A stretch of DNA of 64,000 nucleotides, from the NCBI GenBank assembly GCA_905221605.1, contig CAJNDS010002608.1, positions 237,017 through 301,016 on the forward strand, read 5' to 3'. The notes below the pieces were generated by a model. It saw only the letters and a list, made by a program, of their open reading frames with translations. It was not told the DNA's origin and did not search any database. Position numbers and translations under genes: made by a program. Below, piece after piece: positions 61,901 to 64,000 of this stretch (position 1 is the first letter of the stretch; every line of letters starts with the position of its first letter). This DNA is from Symbiodinium natans. Lineage: Eukaryota > Sar > Dinophyceae > Suessiales > Symbiodiniaceae.

Positions 61901-63740
61901 TGAACGGATCCACAGTCATGAAGCGTTTGCAGAAGTCTCTTGGAGATTGAACACCCCGCAAGTTCTGCGACAGCACTTCAAAAGCAAGGGTTTTTCCTCT
62001 TCCAGGAGAGCCGAGAATGCAGCTTGCAAGCCTGGTTTCCGTAGTGATCAGCATGGCAAACAAGTTCTCTTTGAGATCCCGATTCAGGGCGACACCTTCT
62101 GGCAGCTTGAAGTGTTGCTCCGTGATGTAGGTGTCCACCCCAGCATTTACCTGCCATTGGCTTACTAACAAAAAGACCGTGGACGGCCCAGGTCCGATCT
62201 CGTGGGGGGTGACATGACACGTCGTCCCGCCTCATCTTCAAAGTTCAGGCCGATGTCACGCACCATCTCCGAAATTCGTTGCTTCAACTCGTTTCCTCTC
62301 AGGTTCAGCGAAGTTCAACGATGTGAGATAATCTATACTTGATACTGTCCTTCCCTCCCGCACCTTGCCCTGCTGCTACAAACCCAACGATATCGCAGCT
62401 CCACCATCCAGCTTGCAAAGCACCTCGCAAACCCTGCCATGCCGTACTTCCATACTTGTCGCTCCCTGGCAAGCAGCTTGCATCCCAAAAGCAGCACCCT
62501 TAGAGCCCTGAGACAGCTCCCTTGTCCGTTGCAACAAAAAGGTCCTGTGACTCCGTCATCGCCCGATCCATAGATGCCCACATCAGATAGCCGGAAATGG
62601 TAGACCACAGCAACAGCCAGCAGAATACACCGCATCACCTTGACGTTGGCCCTCTCGTGTCCGGGCCAATGCTTCTGAAAGTAGTCAAGGACGACCAGAC
62701 AGCGATGAATATCACGCTGGCTAACGGAGCTCTGGCCCACATTGCTCATGAACAGCTCCTGGCATTTGCAGATCAGGCTTGCAAACCTGGCCTCCAAGGC
62801 ATCATCCAGGAAAGACTCCCCCTTGAACTGGAGCTTCATCTTCAGCTGGACGAACTCTTGAAGCTCTTGGTGCGCAAGCGGTGGATATGTCCATCGAAGT
62901 GCCATCATGGACATGGGCAGTTTGTGCACAAAGTATTCCTCCCGGTGAGACAGGTGACACTCGGTCTGGCAACCTGCAGCGTCGGCTTGCTCTGAGGGCC
63001 TGTATGGATTGATACAGCCCACGAAAAACACATTGTCTGGCAAGTGCTCTCCGTTCAGGGTGTGATCAACCATGATGTCTTTGAGAATACCCAGGATGGA
63101 AGACGTGTTCAGTTCATCGAAGAGGACAACCTGTTTCACCTTTGGCGCCCTCTTTGCCAAGTCTACAATGGGATTGAGGAAGTCCTCAACTGCACGCAAC
63201 TTCAGATCTGGGTGAAGCAGGAGCCTGTGGAACACCTCCGCAACGGGACACTGGAGGAAGTGGCCTCACAAGCAGAGCAACGTGTTGAATGACCATCTGG
63301 GGCTGTAGCACACTGCTGTACCACAGAGGAGGGGCTGATTCTGATAGGACTGACGACGGACTTACACTTGGATCTTCAGTGCCACAGGTGTCGCCCAAAC
63401 CTTTCTGGATGACACTGGGTATGAGAAAGCTACTAACTCAACCTCCACTGCAACAACATACGATGGGTGCAAGGCAAACCTGATGTATCAGTGAACACAG
63501 TCTAGCTGCTAGAGCTGGATGTGCTCATCAACCGCAATCCATCCAATGCAATCCACCCATAAAAGGCTTGGCTGGTAGTCATGGACATAGCATAACACAG
63601 ACGAGTCACGAAGGAGCTCTCTGGCGTTGTCGGGAGTGGGGGACACTTCCTCCAAGTACTCGCGCAACTTGGGGGTGGCCTCTTCAGTTCTGACAGCAAA
63701 CTGCATCTGGTTCTTCAGAACAACAGAGGGTTGCATTTAG
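51280..63740 (-). CDS. RNF213/mysterin-like giant AAA+ protein gene, 3' part (multi-exon; 5' end outside the window)
   Basis: This envelope joins the exon blocks listed separately below. RNF213 is a very large cytosolic protein with a dynein-like ring of AAA modules, followed in animals by a RING and an RZ finger that make it a ubiquitin ligase acting on lipid droplets and intracellular pathogens. Here two AAA modules appear in the correct order (63.2-62.6 kb and 62.15-61.2 kb), then the post-AAA region with the conserved CRVHPNF, then blocks that follow the order of the animal C-terminal half down to about 51.3 kb. The 5' part lies beyond 64000. I did not find a RING or RZ finger. Several block joins change frame without a clear intron. 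Whether the gene is intact is uncertain; the family assignment is firm. Confidence 0.85.
52878..53460 (-). CDS. RNF213-like protein, C-terminal block
   Basis: Protein-like from the upstream edge, with 'MHERVAAQCRDLQECAFK', 'FCHIFNEERRSLPEIMDSF' and 'SLAPSILRFYAWLHNDFAEF' as landmarks. The last resembles the family's leucine-rich 'LP-x-I-L-x(4)-L' segment in the C-terminal domain. Between about 53120 and 53070 the frame is cysteine-, phenylalanine- and proline-rich with a pyrimidine tract before 'gtcag', so a short intron may be hidden there even though the frame stays open. A stop at 52878 follows 'LFSMLM'. Confidence 0.6.
53476..53628 (-). CDS. RNF213-like protein, short exon block
   Basis: Reads 'TYLNAHGDERADRTANFCYQ' followed by 'RVATAWAFLRNHLQLGAEQL'. 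In animal RNF213 a similar 'FL-x(2)-H-x-x-x-D-x-x-x-L' helix pair follows the block represented here at 53772-54161, so order and content agree. The frame differs from both neighbours, which implies introns on both sides. The flanking codons in this open frame are cysteine- and arginine-rich and are left out. Confidence 0.5.
53772..54161 (-). CDS. RNF213-like protein, block at the expected RZ-finger position
   Basis: Includes 'GTFGFGSTFKTAIGSVHYDC' with a CGC, then 'PAAVTSYFQSWGSLCMHFVF' and 'ADENLFDKVLATHA'. The second part matches, in position and pattern, the hydrophobic 'LxHLALLLGAS' segment that follows the RZ finger in animal RNF213. The RZ finger itself, with its paired Cys-x-x-Gly-His and Cys-x-x-Cys elements, is not visible. 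Only scattered Cys and His residues occur upstream (HCLVNGVACC, HHC), so either the finger is degenerate or a different exon supplies it. Confidence 0.5.
54200..55120. other. No gene recognised; probable intron
   Basis: No domain or repeat seen. A + strand frame of 148 codons at 54650-55096 has no recognisable motif and lies opposite the RNF213-like gene. Confidence 0.4.
55128..55450 (-). CDS. Two coding-looking exon blocks, probably of the RNF213-like gene
   Basis: Two short stretches in different frames look coding. From about 55450 to 55330: 'RLAMPTFLFMSAEEWSTAVP', then 'KLQDWIFDSEPLIVYH' and a stop. From about 55275 to 55128: 'ESDFTTLSKKTDDALEASCS', then 'TLLIKFCEQLREEHGPEYVK', ending at a stop after 'LGFIHA'. 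Between them 'gtcag' and 'cccag' offer possible acceptors. I cannot match either to a specific RNF213 segment. They lie between recognised blocks on the same strand, so they may be exons of that gene or the end of an unrelated one. Confidence 0.4.
55640..55850 (-). CDS. Possible exon block, unrecognised
   Basis: One of three open frames here reads 'ARVALHFRSWKVFIREVSRR', then 'RGWLYLQDLVRQC', which has an amphipathic helical pattern. The two other frames are cysteine- or arginine-rich. With three frames open, the call rests on composition alone. Confidence 0.25.
55915..57310. repeat. Compound microsatellite tract
   Basis: In order: (AT)n at about 55918-55948; sequence without clear repeat, including a short GA run near 56168-56180; ATCAC repeats at about 56516-56541; CATTG repeats at about 56539-56640; TACATA-type repeats for about 440 bp (56641-57080); and a further TA/TG-rich run at about 57284-57305. 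Long tyrosine- and isoleucine-rich frames on both strands of this stretch are products of the repeat and are not genes. It lies between the RNF213-like blocks at 55.8 and 57.5 kb and is probably intronic. Confidence 0.95.
57510..57640 (-). CDS. RNF213-like protein, short block after 57636
   Basis: The frame one base off from the preceding block reads 'DLSMVESIDLAAWEFAFATQ', then 'LATLACDEDMHLDEQLRSLA' and a stop at about 57510. It continues the sense of the preceding block (…HVLDVLERP) so directly that a one-base difference rather than an intron seems to separate them. In animal RNF213 this would be shortly before the RING finger. Confidence 0.5.
57636..58340 (-). CDS. RNF213-like protein, block before the expected RING position
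   Basis: From about 58335 the frame reads 'LQMMSLVSFLMGSSGAATHV', 'IDFTAFLEGLERVSGAEEQL', 'ADMLSIFWQWQAGRALLTDE' and, at the end, 'GLIEWCYVSFHVLDVLERP'. The helical, leucine-rich content and the final W-C-x(7)-L-D-V segment fit the linker between the AAA core and the RING in RNF213 proteins. The middle part (57890-57800) is less convincing. It overlaps the 3' end of the block at 58330-58990 in another frame. The join is either a one-base change or a very short intron, perhaps ending at 'ttgcag' just before MMSLVSF. Confidence 0.55.
   Translation of the reverse strand, partial: RTRHSGGQLQMMSLVSFLMGSSGAATHVLPSMFDGETQAAQREIDFTAFLEGLERVSGAEEQLAGFARSLVVKILQNQDGLQNPGHREQADMLSIFWQWQAGRALLTDELMILVVSKLGVVELDLKTDLPYLPPYVPGRKEQSRPSVSVCCFGAPLAVSLRRCRLADLYFTWKCDTISSTPRPLQEIWVSRQQLYRQGPSSGRFWQQMSAACGVLGLIEWCYVSFHVLDVLERP
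58330..58990 (-). CDS. RNF213-like protein, linker block
   Basis: Protein-like over its whole length: 'PLFRFLDRKLDDMLLTARRR', 'YALFLVHKSCGNIATREILN', 'VLFIWLRAAVPANRDAAFHL' and 'TQRVLAWARLYARAHVILEG'. The opening 'SPLFRFLDRKLDDML' matches the family's P-F-S-W/F-x-I-x-x-x-L-D-x-L segment that follows the last part of the AAA region. A possible acceptor (ataccag) precedes the block near 58978. The intron towards the block at 59082 would be about 90 bp. At its 3' end the frame changes, as noted for the next block. Confidence 0.6.
59082..61065 (-). CDS. RNF213-like protein, post-AAA4 block
   Basis: A 660-codon block with clear family landmarks. 'TLCMEAGRPVLLRNCSSG' and 'SFYNLFNQNF' (residues about 63-94) match the family's M-E-x-G-K-x-V-L-L…LYDLFNQN segment. 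'HHCRVHPNFFVVLQM' (118-131) is the most conserved signature, followed by 'LRSRFSVVTLPLEEVL' at the ring-interface position. Later 'KNVLLVVDMEHHQNQHVSWL' and 'FLDGWDFFFIDSLTP' match the D-x-x-x-x-x-H…GGW-x-x-x-x-D-x-L pattern. The end (FVDAVRLHLHGEFQQHVAHY, LRDLVSG) resembles the segment before the RING linker. The exon probably begins at 'ccgag' near 61050 and its first codons (MCIVHMHC) are intronic. Confidence 0.88.
61197..62150 (-). CDS. RNF213-like protein, AAA4 module
   Basis: A 318-codon block with a complete ATP-binding module. Walker A is GSPGRGKT at about 62012-61989, where animal RNF213 proteins often have GxPGSSKS. A 'IYQCSPESTATEIEHIL' segment (matching QCSPxST) follows, then Walker B 'CVPFFDEAQ' at about 61796-61770 with the glutamate intact, and 'VSGSPLDAANMNRML' at the sensor-1 position, where the family usually has SNWALDPAKMNR. 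The sensor asparagine therefore appears replaced. Upstream 'EQHFKLPEGVALNRDLKENL' matches the family's entry segment. The exon likely starts after 'ggcag' near 62150 and ends near 61197. Confidence 0.92.
62215..62300 (-). CDS. RNF213-like protein, short exon between AAA modules
   Basis: Reads 'RGNELKQRISEMVRDIGLNF' and then 'EDEAGRR', preceded by 'cctgag' as a possible acceptor. It lies between the two AAA blocks in another frame and its charged helical content fits the linker that precedes AAA4. The 3' limit is uncertain; the frame remains open to about 62175. Confidence 0.55.
62582..63240 (-). CDS. RNF213-like protein, AAA3 module (Walker B half)
   Basis: The block contains 'VVLFDELNTSSILGILKDIM' (Walker B at residues 36-41 of the block, about 63130-63110) followed by 'VDHTLNGEHLPDNVFFVGCI' and 'NPYRP', the RNF213 FFDExNT…IMCD…NPYR signature. 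'LPMSMMALRWTYPPL' and 'VSQRDIHRCLVVLDYF' are also family landmarks. After 'VVYHFRLSD' (to 62582) the frame stays open to 62333 but becomes cysteine-rich, and a GT follows directly, so I end the exon there. The first codon in the open frame (63235) is a GTG inside the domain, not a start. The matching Walker A is not visible upstream in this window. Confidence 0.9.
63509..63740 (-). CDS. Possible upstream exon of the RNF213-like gene
   Basis: The frame from about 63715 reads 'KNQMQFAVRTEEATPKLREY', 'LEEVSPTPDNARELLRDSSV' and 'LCYVHDYQPSLLWVDCIGWI', ending in a stop at 63509. Composition is protein-like. It lies one intron upstream of the AAA3 block, but I cannot match it to a defined RNF213 segment and it contains no Walker A. 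Confidence 0.4.
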
Positions 63741-63760
63741 CGTACCCGCTCAAAGAAATC

Positions 63761-63991
63761 TTATTCTGGAGAAGCATCTGGACAAGTTGAAAAGAGTTCC
63801 CATGCCCGCCTCGAGCAAGGGACATTCAACAATCCATTCTCCGACTTTAAGGACATGTCTGGCATCAATGGGTCAGCCTCCGCATGACATGTGATACGTT
63901 CAACATCGCAGGTGCTTAGGGCAACAGATCGGCCTGATTCAGTTGGCCGGCCATGTCCTGCACGGGCTTGGCAGCAGACGACAGCAGGCAT
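63761..63991 (-). CDS. Weak coding candidate at the right edge
   Basis: The frame is open to the window edge and ends in a stop at 63761. Parts look protein-like (MPDMSLKSENGLLNV, SRRAWELFSTCPDAS) but there is no landmark. If real, it would be a further upstream exon of the RNF213-like gene. Confidence 0.2.
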   Translation of the reverse strand: MPAVVCCQARAGHGRPTESGRSVALSTCDVERITCHAEADPLMPDMSLKSENGLLNVPCSRRAWELFSTCPDASPE

Positions 63992-64000
63992 TGCCAGGTC

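Noticed and set aside
63370-63400. 'GDTCGT' on the - strand as a decayed Walker A of the AAA3 module
   Set aside because: The lysine and the GxGK spacing are missing, the frame differs from the AAA3 block, and the distance is only approximately right.

Overview
The window looks like nuclear DNA from a large-genome eukaryote, most likely a dinoflagellate of the Symbiodinium type or a close relative. The evidence is indirect: kilobase-scale tandem arrays, a giant RNF213/mysterin-type AAA+ gene broken into exon-like blocks whose edges do not follow a clean GT-AG pattern, and large stretches with no recognisable gene. No spliced-leader sequence, rRNA or tRNA was seen, so the assignment is an inference.

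Layout. The left 38.8 kb is almost entirely repeat: five consecutive tandem arrays in the same orientation. Array 1 (1-5175) has units of about 1.41 kb, array 2 (6.8-12.85 kb) about 1.25-1.40 kb, array 3 (13.65-22.4 kb) about 1.68 kb, array 4 (25-30.9 kb) about 0.72-0.85 kb and array 5 (32.1-38.8 kb) about 0.8 kb, organised partly as a 1624-bp dimer. Degraded copies lie at the array edges. Every array carries the same short motif, GCCCCGGAGGGC, once or twice per unit and always on the + strand. Arrays 1 and 2, and the left edge of array 3, also share longer diverged stretches. I read the five arrays as layers of one old repeat superfamily. Array 3 carries a 101-102 bp foldback element in four of its five units.

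From 38.8 to 43.3 kb I see no gene, only microsatellites. From 43.37 to 44.66 kb on the - strand lies a nearly full-length ATP-grasp ligase sequence without visible introns. It has a cluster of three frame changes, one of them an 8-bp duplication, and is best called a pseudogene.

From about 51.3 kb to the right edge, the - strand carries the 3' part of an RNF213-like gene. Two AAA+ modules, the conserved stretch after them and several blocks resembling the RNF213 C-terminal region are recognisable. The 5' part lies beyond the right edge. I could find neither the RING nor the RZ finger. A 1.3-kb hypervariable microsatellite tract (55.9-57.3 kb) sits between its exon blocks. Downstream on the same strand are IQ-motif-like blocks (50.2-51.0 kb) and a set of coding-looking blocks (46.3-49.1 kb) with possible ubiquitin-like folds. 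These could be separate genes or a C-terminal extension of the RNF213-like gene. All coding sequence recognised in the window is on the - strand.
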